DNA from: Climacium dendroides
Lineage: Eukaryota; Streptophyta; Bryopsida; Hypnales; Climaciaceae
Assembly (NCBI GenBank): GCA_950106755.1
Contig: OX467087.1
Location: 16,868,047-16,932,046, forward strand
Reading direction: 5' to 3'
Length of the DNA: 64,000 nt
The notes beneath the pieces are model-generated. The model was not told the DNA's origin. It did not search any database and worked only from the letters and a program-made list of their open reading frames with translations. Position numbers and translations under genes: made by a program. Shown here piece by piece: positions 50,267-60,735 of this stretch; positions within the stretch are counted from its first letter, which is position 1; each line of letters starts with the position of its first letter.

Positions 50267-50960
50267 GCTCCCGTGCAGAAAGAATCTCGTCCAAGGCGGA
50301 ACGTTAATCGACAGGGTCGCCGTTCTTAGGGACGTACGTACGTGATCCCAATTCAAGCCTACCTTCATGGCGCCTTCATAGCCACCACCACTAAAATGAC
50401 TACTACGATACCGATCAAAACATAATGAGCATGGTGACTTGCATTGTACAATCTCTAGCAAAGCGAAGGGCGCGTGCAACGTACAGAATTTCCCGGTTCT
50501 CTAATGAATTAACGTACTGCTTAATTAATCAGATCCACCGGGAAACCAAGTGCACGAAGGGTCTGCAATGAATTGTTGAATATATATTTAACTTCATATG
50601 TATGAAGGTAGCCACCACCACTAAATGCCCTTCAATCTCCTCTAGAATTTCAACTTAACCATGACTACTTGTTTGTGTACATCGGTAAGTTGTTAGGGTA
50701 CAGAATGAACTACCTTGCTTCCAAAAACAGTGACAACAAATGCACATCATTCATACATCTATAAATTCATGAAATAGTTTTGATTGCAAAGTAGTAAGTC
50801 CATTCTGATGGAAAACATCAAGCCGCAAATAGGGCATGAATATGTAAGCCATAAGTGGAGAAAATGGAATCACCAACAGAAAAGGCTAGTGAAGTTGAAA
50901 ACGTACAACTGAAGAGTCCAATGTAACACCGATTCTACTCATACAACAAGAAAAAACTGA
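50267..50960. repeat. Copy C downstream block, partly inverted relative to copy B
   Basis: After ctcccgtgcag the sequence follows copy B (35520 onward). The segment about 50393-50580 is the reverse complement of copy B 35915-36060, and it is bracketed by two direct copies of gccaccaccactaaa at about 50381 and 50610. From 50690 it returns to the orientation of copy B (36110-36380). Confidence 0.5.
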
Positions 50961-51413
50961 TGTATTGATCTTGAACTTTCTGTTTTTTATTACAAACGAA
51001 TGCCAAACAAAACTCTAACATAATATTGTACACAACATACCCATGTGGAATACAATAGAATTAATGCCTTAAGTTGCATGCTTTCCAAGTATACAAAGAA
51101 TATGGGATAATTTGGAGCAAATAACCACTCATATTAACAATACATGAATTGAGAACATGGTAGAACTTTGAACCTCATTCAAGCTTACTAAATTCAAAAA
51201 TTCAAAAAAAAATTCAACTAAGAAACTGTGGCATATCAATTGACTTTCAACACCAAAAATCCATTTGTGATTTGAAGCTTTCATTAGAAAGTTATGGACA
51301 AAATTCAAAAAGAAATAAAGAGGTTCATTTTCATTCTCTCTCTCTTTGCTCATAACTTTGTTCATAACCTTCTTGTATAGTGGGCAGTGGGCACCTCCAA
51401 TGTGCCATTGATC
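50961..51413. other. AT-rich intergenic DNA, no gene
   Basis: No gene is supported. Some phrases resemble the reverse complement of sequence near 39860-40160 (for example around 'gaatatgggataatttggag' and 'ctcataactttgttcataac'). Confidence 0.35.
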
Positions 51414-52346
51414 TTAACCCCTAAAGTTCCAATTCCCTACATGGGACTCTTGGGATTTGGGGTAGGCTTGTAGTGTGATCTCAATTTTTGATAAGATTTT
51501 TAAATTTTTTTTTGAAGATAGGGAATTAAATTAGCTTTTGGGAACCATAGTTTTTTTTTTCAATCAATGCCCGTAGACTAAAGTTATGCCACAATGAGTC
51601 CAAAAACCAACTTGAGGGACAACCTAAAAAAGTCACAAAAAATTGAAATTCTCTTAATTTTTAATTTTCTTCTCTAAGATTATATTTTTGTCTACATTTG
51701 AAGCTTTAATTCATTCTATTTGGACTAGTGATGAAAAAGTTATGGACAATCTTGTTTTTCAGGCAATCTAAGCATCTTCTTGAAAAAATAAATTATACAA
51801 TGCATTTTAAAAAGTAATTCTTATAATTTTTCAAAAACAATTGTTAGGCAAGGATGAGTTTTTTTGTTAGAATGATCTCACTATTGGGATTATTGTGATT
51901 CAATTCCATCTTAGAGCTATTAATGGTTTAGCTATCCCTTGAATCTTAAACCTACTTCTACTTAATAAATTTTTAATGAGTGAAAATTAAGTGTTTTTTT
52001 GTTGAATTTTTTTCTTAGATTCTCAACTCAATTCTTCAACATAAAAGATTAGAAAATCAAAGTCGATAGTGCAAAATTTTTAAATTCAAAAAATTCAAAA
52101 CCAAAAAAATCTAATCAATCAAGGTGTAAAAAAATTTGCTTTCTTTACTTTAAATGCAAATGTCTTGCAATCTATGAGGTTAAAGTTTCTCAAATTTTTT
52201 CCATGCATTCTTATACTAGTGTAGTACAAGATCTTGTGGTTAGAATATGTAAAAAAAAAAAAATTTTAAGTTTTTTGCTCTTTGTAATAGAAATGGTAAT
52301 TTGAGTGAATTTTAATGAAAAAAAGCCTTGCAACTTTAGGGGGTAA
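51414..52346. mobile_element. TTAA-bounded element, subfamily 3, copy 2
   Basis: The left end is TTAACCCCTAAAGTTCC and the right end ACTTTAGGGGGTAAA, where the right TTAA has become GTAA. Length is 933 bp. It aligns with 14471-15372. It is non-coding. Confidence 0.55.
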
Positions 52347-52608
52347 ACCACCATCTTCACCCTATGTATATCTCCAAAATCAATTATGTACTTCTGTGGA
52401 AGAGTGCATTGGACTTGCCAATAAGGAAATATGGAAATTTGAAGAGTCTATTAATTTTCATTAGGAACAATAACAATTAGTGGCGTTTTGTGGGTACCCA
52501 CCTTAAATGATTCAAATCACAAACAAATTTTTGGAGTTGAAATTCAACTTAAATTCTTACAGTTTCTCAATTGAAAGTTTTTTGAATTCAAATGTTGAAT
52601 TACTACAC

Positions 52609-53519
52609 TTGACCCCTAAAGTACCAACCTTGTATTTTTGGCAATATAACGTTTTTGAGCAGGGACACGAGATTGGAGGTTTCATTTTATTTCTTTAAAA
52701 TTTTCACACATCACATGGAGGAAGAAGAGCTTGAAGGCCCAACTTTTGACTACATGGTTAAAAAGTTATTGTGTGATATGTAGTTTGTTTCTCAATATGG
52801 GCAGCCTAGGTAGATTGGAAATAATCCCTTTTCTTAGAAATAAAAATTTGTAATTGGTTCATTAGATTTATAGATATGTGGAAAGCTTTGAATATTCTAT
52901 TGTGATTAATGAGGTAAATGTTATGATGAGTTCTAGTTTGTGGGCAATTATGGATTCTCTACTCTAAAATAAACTTTGAAGTCCTTTATTTTACTCAATT
53001 TTCAATATTTTTGGAAAAAAATGAAAGGATTAGGTGTAGATTATTTATAACAACATTATAACAATTGGGATTGGCATTTTTCAACTTCATAAATAAATTC
53101 TTATGAATTTAGTCTTTTCAATCATTCTCTACTTCTTTCTACTTACTATATTTTTTGTGTATGTTATATACTTCCAAATGATTTGAAAATTTTCAACCAT
53201 GTAACCAACTTGCCTTGAAGAATGAATCCAAAGAAGCACAACTATTTTGGACACTTTTTCATAATGATTTGACCTGGTGAAGTGTAGTTGCTTTTTTTTT
53301 TTTGTAGGATCAAGAAAAGGATTTTTGTCACTTCAAATGCTAATATCTTGCAATTTGTATGCTAGAAATTTCTGAAATTTTTTCCACATATTTTCAAACA
53401 AGATTACTACAAGGTCCTACAATTATATATGTCCAAAAAATTGTTATTTTTCTAAAATTTGATACTTGTATGAGAACATTTTTTTGTGAAAACATAGTCA
53501 AGAAACTTTAGGAATTAAA
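52609..53519. mobile_element. TTAA-bounded element, subfamily 1, copy 3
   Basis: The left end is TTGACCCCTAAAGTACC (TTAA mutated to TTGA) and the right end AAACTTTAGGAATTAA. Length is 911 bp. It aligns with 999-1951 along its length and, like it, lacks the insertion seen at 38798. Confidence 0.55.
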
Positions 53520-53769
53520 TGAGGTCTAAAGTTATGATGAGCTTGCAATTTTTGTCTTTTGACATATTCCATATGGATTATCACCCTCCTACACCCTACT
53601 TGTATAGACCATAGATCTTTTTCTATATGGTAAGCATTACATTCATTGAGATTGATCTTAATAATAATAGAATTTTCTATTAGATACTAATCATTTTGTT
53701 GATGCTAAAAACAATTGATATTTTAATACTTTATTTTTATTGCCTCTAACAACATCAACCAATTAGTAT

Positions 53770-54930
53770 ACATGAAAATGTTAAATTGACATTTGATTGG
53801 TTTTCCATACAATTTACAGTTTTCTTTCATCACAATCCTTTGATTTAAAATTGATGCACAAATTCAAGTTTTGTAAAGCCTTTGAAGAGCAAACCATTTC
53901 ATATTTGCCTTGTAGAATATTTTAGATTTTTTTCAATGGTTCAATGGTAGAATTCAAAATTTTAAAACCCTAAACCCTAAACCCTAACTATAATTTGTAT
54001 GATTGCATAATTATAGAAAAATATAACTTTGAAACCTCCCAAATTGACTTGGGACTTTAGATTTTAATTAGACTTGGACCTAAAAAATCCAAGATGTCTT
54101 CGAATTGTCTAGGGACAACTTGTAAGTATCACCCAAATGTCCTTTGATTGTCTTAGGCCAAGCCTTCAAACACCCTCATATGTCTTTAGCTTCTAGGTTG
54201 TCTTTGACCAAGCTCAAATATCGTGATGTAATTGGTGTATTTTCTAAACTCTCACTAAGAAAATTTTGTTTGAAAAAACTTACAAACGGTGTATTTTAAG
54301 TTTTCAAGTTGCTACTTCCAAAGCATCACAAAATTACAATTTTAGCAATTTTGAAAAAAGAAACTAAATCAAATTATGAAGTAGATTATTAGAGTTATGT
54401 TTTCTTAGTTAAAAAAAATCATTTAAAATCAAGAACTATGTAAAAATTAAGGTTTGATTTTTCAACTGCACCTCAAGCTTGTCATCTCTTTCAAGGTTAA
54501 AAGTTCAAATATACTAGTACAATATTGGTGATAGCTATGGTATAATTTCATATATAGATACAATCTACAATTTTAAAATTTGCAACTTCTATTTACAAAT
54601 TAGTTCTAAAATATCCCTCCTTGCTATATTCAAATTCAATTCTTTGCAAATTTTCAAAAATAAAGAGACTTTTAATTATTGATTTAGCTAAACCATGAGT
54701 TGAACCACAAGCTAGTCCAAATTTGTGAAGATGTATTAGAAAATACAACTTAGAAATCTATTTAATAGTGGTGTCCAAACCAAAGTTGTGAATCACAAAA
54801 TAAACCAAAACTTGAAAACTTCTCCGTCTAAGAGAGTTACTTTGTAGATTGAATATTTGTTAATTTTGAGAAAATTTTCCTTTAAGTAAATTAAAATTCT
54901 AAGCTATGATTCATGGTACTTTTTTAAAAC
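53770..54930. repeat. Dispersed repeat family R, copy 4
   Basis: It matches 17781-19110 from 'gattggttttccatacaat' through 'ggtgatagctatggta' and on to 'tctaagctatgattcatgg'. Same orientation as the other copies. It is non-coding. Confidence 0.5.
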
Positions 54931-56098
54931 AATCATTTAACAAATTAGACATTATGCCACTGTTACAAGGTATAAATATTTATTGTACACATTTCAAATT
55001 ATATTTAAAGACCAAGAGGAAAATACCCTACAAAGGAACAAATAGACAACCCCACATCAAGAGTTTAAGACCAAGATGGAATTACCCATTACCATACATA
55101 TTTGCTATCTAGGTACTTTGGAGAAGCTATTTATGAGCTCTCATATTTTAAGAGATTGAATTTTTTTGAGAGAAGTCAATTGCAAAATGAATGAAGACAT
55201 TCCAATAAGAATTGAATTTTTTGTGATTTTTCAAAGTTGAATTGTTAAATAGGACAGGCTACTCCATGATGGTTACATAGGCTGACCTATCGTGGACACC
55301 AGTTGAATGCATTGGTTATTGAGAAAGATTCTCTGTTTATACCTTCTCACCCATTCATCTCTCTTCTTTCTTAGCTTAGGAAAAAGTGCCAAAAGTAATT
55401 AGAATAGGTGAGTCTATGAAACTAGAATGGGTTTAGATGAAAATCCTCTTGTATATTCAATAAAATATTCATTCTAGGAGAAAAAAATTCCTTTTTTTTT
55501 AGCATTCTTCAGCAACCTTATTTTGCTCCATGACTTTCCCAAATCATACACACTGAAATGCTTAACCCTTGAGCGCCTAGAACAAATTCAGTGAAATCTA
55601 GTCCTTTGCAAATTCATTCCATTCAAACTTTCTCCTAGTAAGAAATACATATTATTCAACCGTATCGATTGGTAGTCAAGAGAGACTAGAGGTGTGGGGA
55701 AAAGGACATGTCCTTTAACCGTACCACTCAAAAGATTATAATAGTCAAACACACACATTTTTCAAATTGGAGAGGCCAGATTTGGGTTGCTGGGATGCTC
55801 AAAGGTTAAGTTATCAGCATTACAAAAAATTTCATACCTCCAAAAGGCTGCAAGTTTTGAAACCCCTCGATGTAATTACAGAGGAAATGAAATTGTTTTT
55901 TATTGTTTATTATTTTTTAATGATAGAAGTTGATTGGTGGTACATCAGTGCCATGTCAGATTTTAATATTTTTTAAATATTTTAAATATTTTAAAAAATA
56001 TATATATCCTGTACTTGCACTGCGGCATGCCGAAAATCAAAACCTTAACGGCCTTGTGTGGGGTTCAGATTTTTCTTAATGCAATAGGTACTTCTACC
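54931..56098. other. AT-rich intergenic DNA, no gene
   Basis: No supported gene. A short frame at 55767-55976 has no motif. Confidence 0.4.
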
Positions 56099-56833
56099 TT
56101 AACCCAGAAACGACGACGAGGCCATTTTGTGGCTTTTTGATGAATGTTTATTGAACTGTAGAGAGTTGGGAAGCAGTTTCTCATCCACTTCTTTCTTGTT
56201 GACCTTCCATGTTGGGTTATGAAGATAATCTAGTTGAGTTTGGAGTTATGCTATTGTTAGTCTTCACATAAATGAGAAGTTACTTAAAAAAAACGGATCA
56301 CAAAATATGTTATTTTAGTGTATTTTAGAAAGTTGTTGTTCCTTGCTTTAAATCTGAAATTTCTCTACAAAAATGATATTTTTTGAATTTAAGCCCAACT
56401 AACAAAATAAAGTTCATTCACTCTGGTTTCTTCTCCAATTTGAATTTTGAAAAAATTCCTAATAATCAATTTTTTATTGCAGTTTGAACTTTGGATGTAT
56501 TTTCAATGTCTACTACGTTATAATTATTGAATGGCACGGAAAATGAGTTTACACCATGTTGTTCATCTCTATAATATGCACACATGGTGAAATTTTCAGA
56601 TTTTTTGAAATAATTTTCTATTTGATATGATTTTTCTTCATTATATCTACAAAAATTCACAAATATTTACAAAAAAATCTAAAATTTCGGTGCAACAAAG
56701 AAGGCATTTTGTTTCATCTCTGAAAAATAAATTAAATTTTTTTCATACATATCTTGTTGCAAAATGGCAACAAACGGAGTGATGACAATGAGTCTTGAAA
56801 TCAGTGGTCATAGGTCCGTCATGTAAGGGTTAA
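56099..56833 (+). mobile_element. TTAA-bounded element, subfamily 4, copy 2
   Basis: The left end is TTAACCCAGAAACGACG and the right end TCATGTAAGGGTTAA. Length is 735 bp. It is nearly identical to 32568-33228 apart from about 75 bp present only here. A 22-bp minisatellite directly abuts its right end. Confidence 0.65.
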
Positions 56834-56897
56834 ACCCTTGTTGAAGCGTGCCGAGACCCTTGTTGAAGCGTGCCGAGACCCTTGTTGAAGCATGGGC
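56834..56897. repeat. Minisatellite, 22-bp unit, three copies
   Basis: The unit acccttgttgaagcgtgccg(ag) is repeated three times, the last being imperfect. It starts at the base after the TTAA element's right end. Confidence 0.75.
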
Positions 56898-57250
56898 TGA
56901 TGTGTCCACTCCCCAGTGCATTGCCATCATGAGAATGGATTAGTAAGATTGTGGTAATAGATATGTCAAAGTGATGGCAATGGGAGGGACCTGGAGGTGG
57001 CGGAATTGGGTAGACCTAACTGGTGGTAGAATTGAGAGAATTGGGTTGTTCCACCTCAGTGGAGAAGCCTGCCTGCTACCGTAACGCCGCTTTGCTTGTC
57101 TCTGCGTTGACCCTGTGAACAGGATACGAAAGCTGCATGAAATAAAGGATCACCCTTGCTCTTACCATCATGTGGGTAGTTAATGCTTGCAACGCTCAGT
57201 GCAATCCTACAATCATGACAATAAAGACAAGAACACAGGATGATCAGGGC

Positions 57251-57500
57251 TTCTTTTTTGGCGAACCTTCGCCATACTGTCAGAAATCTGACCTCGTCAC
57301 TCCAAAAACTGGCCTATGTAGTGAGAGCAGGGCTCCATTGGGCTCCCGGTTCCGGAGGTCAGGGGAGGCTCCATGTAGCCGGACAGTCAAGCTGGAGGTC
57401 CAGCCCGGCCCCTTGCAATTCAGGATTGCAGGGACCGGAGGGCTGGAGGGCCAAGCCGGACCCCTATTTTGGGAACGGAACTGCTATTTATTTGCTGAGA
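57251..57500. repeat. GC-rich block, partner of an inverted copy at 58690-58885
   Basis: This GC-rich island contains 'cagggctccattgggctcc' and 'ccggaggtc'; the reverse complements of similar strings occur at about 58851-58885 (ctggacctccgggg; caatggagcccggccctg). The two blocks face each other around the plastid insertion. Open frames here of 117-119 codons have no motif and overlap in different frames, so they are not called. Confidence 0.35.
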
Positions 57501-57751
57501 CTTACTTTGCTGAAGTTGAATTCACCTAGCTGCACGAGCCTCTTTTTTCCCCAAGTTGAATTTGGGACCTGGCTGCACGGACCTTCTTCCTGAATAATAA
57601 CTTTGTGTCGAAGTAGTAAGCCTTGTGAAGTTCTTCAATCACCTGTTATGCCATACATTTGAACATCATTCTTGCGATGCTTCATAATCTTTTATTAATT
57701 AAGAGAACATTTGTTTATTAATTAAGAAAACATTTGTTTATTAATTAGTAT

Positions 57752-58008
57752 TTACCCTTGTATATCTATATCAATGTTGGTTAATTGAAAATCCATTAGA
57801 AAATGTGAGTCGTTTTGAATTATTAAATAATCAACAAAGATGGTTAAAAATAAATAATTTATTATATAATGATTATTTTATTTATTATACTCTTTTAGAA
57901 ATTTATCAACATTTATTAAAAATTATTATTTTGCATCAAATTTTATTAAATGAAATGACAAAAATATTATTTAAAAATAAATGGCTTTTTCAAAATGAAA
58001 TTAATTAA
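57752..58008 (+). pseudogene. ycf2: ycf2 C-terminal fragment (plastid origin)
   Basis: ycf2 is a large plastid gene encoding an AAA-type ATPase-like protein, part of a protein-import motor complex. About 85 codons remain, all open, ending in a normal TAA. Residues such as NQQRWLKINN, YTLLEIYQ, LLNEMTKIL and KNKWLFQNEIN match the family C-terminus, where angiosperms have RQRWLRTN, LLDQMTKTL and RKRWLFPDEM. Ycf2 is over 2,000 residues, so this is only its tail and cannot function. The open frame suggests a recent transfer. Very low GC is typical of bryophyte plastid genes. Confidence 0.75.
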
Positions 58009-58036
58009 AATTAATATACTAATAAAAAATTTAATA

Positions 58037-58100
58037 TACTAATAAAAAGAGGTTATGATAAAAAAAACTTTTTTTTTACCATAATTTCTTTTTATTAGTA
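58037..58100 (+). terminator. Plastid-type 3' stem-loop after ycf2
   Basis: A long inverted repeat (arms around tactaataaaaagaggttat and its near complement) lies 28 bases after the ycf2 stop. Plastid mRNAs commonly end in such stem-loops. An upstream partial copy of the arm (taatatactaataaaaa) precedes it. Confidence 0.6.
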
Positions 58101-58200
58101 ATTAAAAATTAGTTTGTTTAATAATATAATATTTAAAAAAAAATTAGTTCAATAAAGAAAATAAACATTACAAACGAAATTAAATTAATTTTAATTTTAA

Positions 58201-58685
58201 TCTCTTGCACAAGGCCCTCCATGTGAATGAAAATAATATTTGTTGTGGATTAGGTTTTTGTGCATATTGTAATTGTTATTTAATAAACCCTAAATCCAAA
58301 TTTAGGATAATTCTACTGTAGATTTTTTTTTATTGTAGAAGCACTTAATTTCTAGGAACAAATAATTTCAACGGTATTCAAAAATCTCAAGGGCTATTTT
58401 TGTAATGTGTTTCCATTGTAACTTAATTTTCTTGTTCTACATAACTTCGTCCATACCATTTATGCAAAGTTAATAATGACACCTAAAATACACCCTAAAC
58501 TTAGAAAAAAAAGTTGTAAATTACACTTAACTTTGAAAAATTCCACAAGGTGTTCTTTAACTTGAAATTTGATGAAAGTACCACCTTTGGATTTGTACTA
58601 AAGACTATTTTCCAGAGATCTTTTTTAATTTCAAAAACATAACTGAATTCATGTTGGGAAGCTGAATCAAAGACGGCAGCCTCTC
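58201..58685. other. AT-rich intergenic DNA, no gene
   Basis: No feature was recognised. Confidence 0.35.
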
Positions 58686-58689
58686 AAAG

Positions 58690-58885
58690 AGGGGCCGGTA
58701 AAAGAACTTCGAAGCTGTCAACAGGTGCTGTCAAGCAAGTAAAAAACTTTGGCCGAAAAGGTTGCCCGAAAAGGTTGCCCCCCCTTTTCGTACGGGAAGG
58801 CAATGGAACCCCCCGCACCAGATCGGAGGTCCGGGCCCCATCCGGGCTCTGGACCTCCGGGGAGCAATGGAGCCCGGCCCTGAGT
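58690..58885. repeat. GC-rich block, inverted partner of 57251-57500
   Basis: It contains a local duplication (ccgaaaaggttgcc twice) and palindromic ggaggtcc/ggacctcc motifs. It resembles the reverse complement of the earlier GC-rich block in short stretches. Confidence 0.35.
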
Positions 58886-58943
58886 ACAACAGGGGAACAC
58901 TCAACAGGGGAACACTCAACAGGGGAACACTCAACAGGAACAC
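58886..58943. repeat. Minisatellite, 15-bp unit
   Basis: The unit caacaggggaacact occurs about four times, the last shortened. In the plus frame it encodes a repeated STGEH-like pentapeptide, but no gene is supported. Confidence 0.8.
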
Positions 58944-59106
58944 TGGTCAAAAAAAGTCCTGCACAGGAGTCTCAATAACACAAAATTCCACTTTGCTCGG
59001 TGATCCCGGGGTACAACGGGGAAACGTGGGCCTCGGTGGGAATTTGAATAGTCACTGGGAATTGAACAACGGGAACTGAATATGACTTTCCAGTGGCACT
59101 CAGGCG

Positions 59107-59281
59107 GGAAAAAAACGAGATAAGTTCAAGGGGAAGAAGTGTCGTACAGTAAAAGTAAACAAAAAAATTGAGTTTTCTTTAAAATTTATTTTTACCTTGT
59201 ACAATTAACACTCCATTCTTCAACATTAACAATCAAGCATTATGTTTTCAACAAAATCTTATACAAAGTCATGAAAATCTT
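59107..59281. repeat. Dispersed block shared with 60617-60735
   Basis: Both copies run 'gaagtgtcgtac(a/t)gtaaaagtaaac', 'aattgagttttctttaaa', 'cttgtacaattaacactc' and 'caatcaagca'. They are in direct orientation 1.5 kb apart. A diverged inverted version is at about 61330-61440. Confidence 0.5.
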
Positions 59282-59420
59282 TTTCTCGATCGACACTAAT
59301 CAAGCTGCATTTTGATCTTTCGCTCCCAGCTTCAGCTCAATATCATGTAAGTGACGTAGTTAAAGGCAAACGGCGCAGTTTGCAAGTCTTTTTGTGTTTT
59401 TCTTGAGGTGGCTTAAATAG
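59282..59420 (+). repeat. Fragment of CGHC-family upstream region
   Basis: It matches copy D at 63490-63575 and copy A at 21310-21480 ('ctcgatcgacactaatcaag', 'gatctttcgctc', 'tttgcaagtctt', 'tttttctt(c/g)aggt'). No CGHC exon is attached. Confidence 0.5.
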
Positions 59421-59819
59421 GTATAGACAGTTGTACAAAAGATGGATACGAGTACATGTATAGAACACATATATGAATACAAAATATGGATATACATGTA
59501 CACACTAAAATACCATATCAGTTGTACAACTCCATGTCAATTTCAATTTACAAATTAGGGATGGAAAGGATATTCAAAGGTTGGATGAGGTTGGGACTTT
59601 GGGTTGGGTTGAGGAATTAATAAAAATATTTAATTTAAATTCGGGGTTCAATTAGAAAATAAAAAAATATATATATTTAATTTGGGTGAGGTAAACCTCT
59701 ACCTCACTATCCACTAAAAAGACAGGTCCACTCACTATCCAATCATCTAAATTTATTCCAGACCTAGTCGAAGGAACATATAGTTAGGTTGGGTCCGTAA
59801 GAAATCTCTTCTATTAAGA

Positions 59820-60480
59820 CAGGTGGTTTGTTTTGTTTTGTTTTGTTTGTTTGTTTGTTTTGTTTTGTTTGTCACGTTGAGATCTCCCGGACCATGAGTC
59901 CCCGGTCACGTGCTTGGTACCGCCAGAAAGCCCTCACCGGCTTGGTTTCGTGGCCTTCGGATGTACGGTGTGGAAGTTGTGCATTTTCAAGTTATTTTTG
60001 TTTCTAAAAAATTAGAAAATTACTTTTTCTTATATTTGGATCGCAATCTTGGTACCGTGGAAAAGCTCTCGGCGAAGAGGGGTGCACATGTTTGGTTTTG
60101 TGGGATTTTGACTCACGGTGAGAAAGTTATGGAATTTTGAGTTGTTTTTGGTTCTAAAAAAATTAAAAAATTATTTCTACTTTTGTTTTGATTGTGGCAA
60201 CGCCACAGGGCACTCTACTCTCTTCTATTAAGACACCATGTTTGTTTTGTTTTGTTTTGTTTGTTTTGTTTGTCACATTGAGATCTCCCGGACCGTGCGT
60301 CCCCCGGTTGCGTGCTTAGTACTATTGGAAAACACTCGGTGAGGAGGGGTGCACCGGCTTAGTTCCATGGCCTTCCGACGTATGGTGTGAAAGTTGTGCA
60401 TTTTTGAGTTGTTTTTGGTTCTAAAAAAGTTAGAAAATTACTTTTACTTTTGTTTTGATTGTGGCAACGCCACAGGGTAC
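59820..60480. repeat. GAGATCTC repeat copies 4 and 5 in tandem
   Basis: Each begins with a (GTTTT)n/(GTTT)n run, then 'gagatctcccggacc', 'gtcccc(c)ggt', 'gtgctt(g/a)gta', and ends 'gattgtggcaacgccacagg'. The first copy contains an internal partial duplication from about 60047. These copies are GC-richer than the ones at 28930 and 42720, so probably younger. Confidence 0.55.
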
Positions 60481-60735
60481 TACTTCATGTTGAAAATAAA
60501 GAGTGCTGGAAACACTCACTCAAGTGTGGCTCAGGGGAAGCAGTGTGACCTAAATGAACACTTGGCCTTGCTTTCCCTCCCCAAGTCATTCCAGAGGTGC
60601 ACGCTCAAGAAAACGAGAGACGTTCGAGGGGAAGTGTCGTACTGTAAAAGTAAACAAAAAATTGAGTTTTCTTTAAATTTATTTTTATCTTGTACAATTA
60701 ACACTCGATTCTTCAACAATATCAATCAAGCATAC

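Larger units (their letters stand above)
57746..58110 (+). other. Nuclear insertion of plastid DNA (NUPT), ycf2 3' end
   Basis: The segment holds the C-terminal part of ycf2 followed by a plastid-style 3' stem-loop. It is bounded by GC-richer sequence unlike plastid DNA. Ends are approximate: left near 57746, where the ycf2 reading frame is lost, and right after the stem-loop, perhaps as far as 58200. Confidence 0.65.

Noticed and set aside
57170..57593. Two overlapping frames of 117-119 codons
   Set aside because: They lie in a GC-rich block with few stop codons by composition, use different frames over the same DNA, and show no motif.
58684..59079. Overlapping frames on both strands across the 15-bp minisatellite
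   Set aside because: The open frames are a by-product of the tandem repeat and GC-rich sequence; the repeated peptides carry no known motif.
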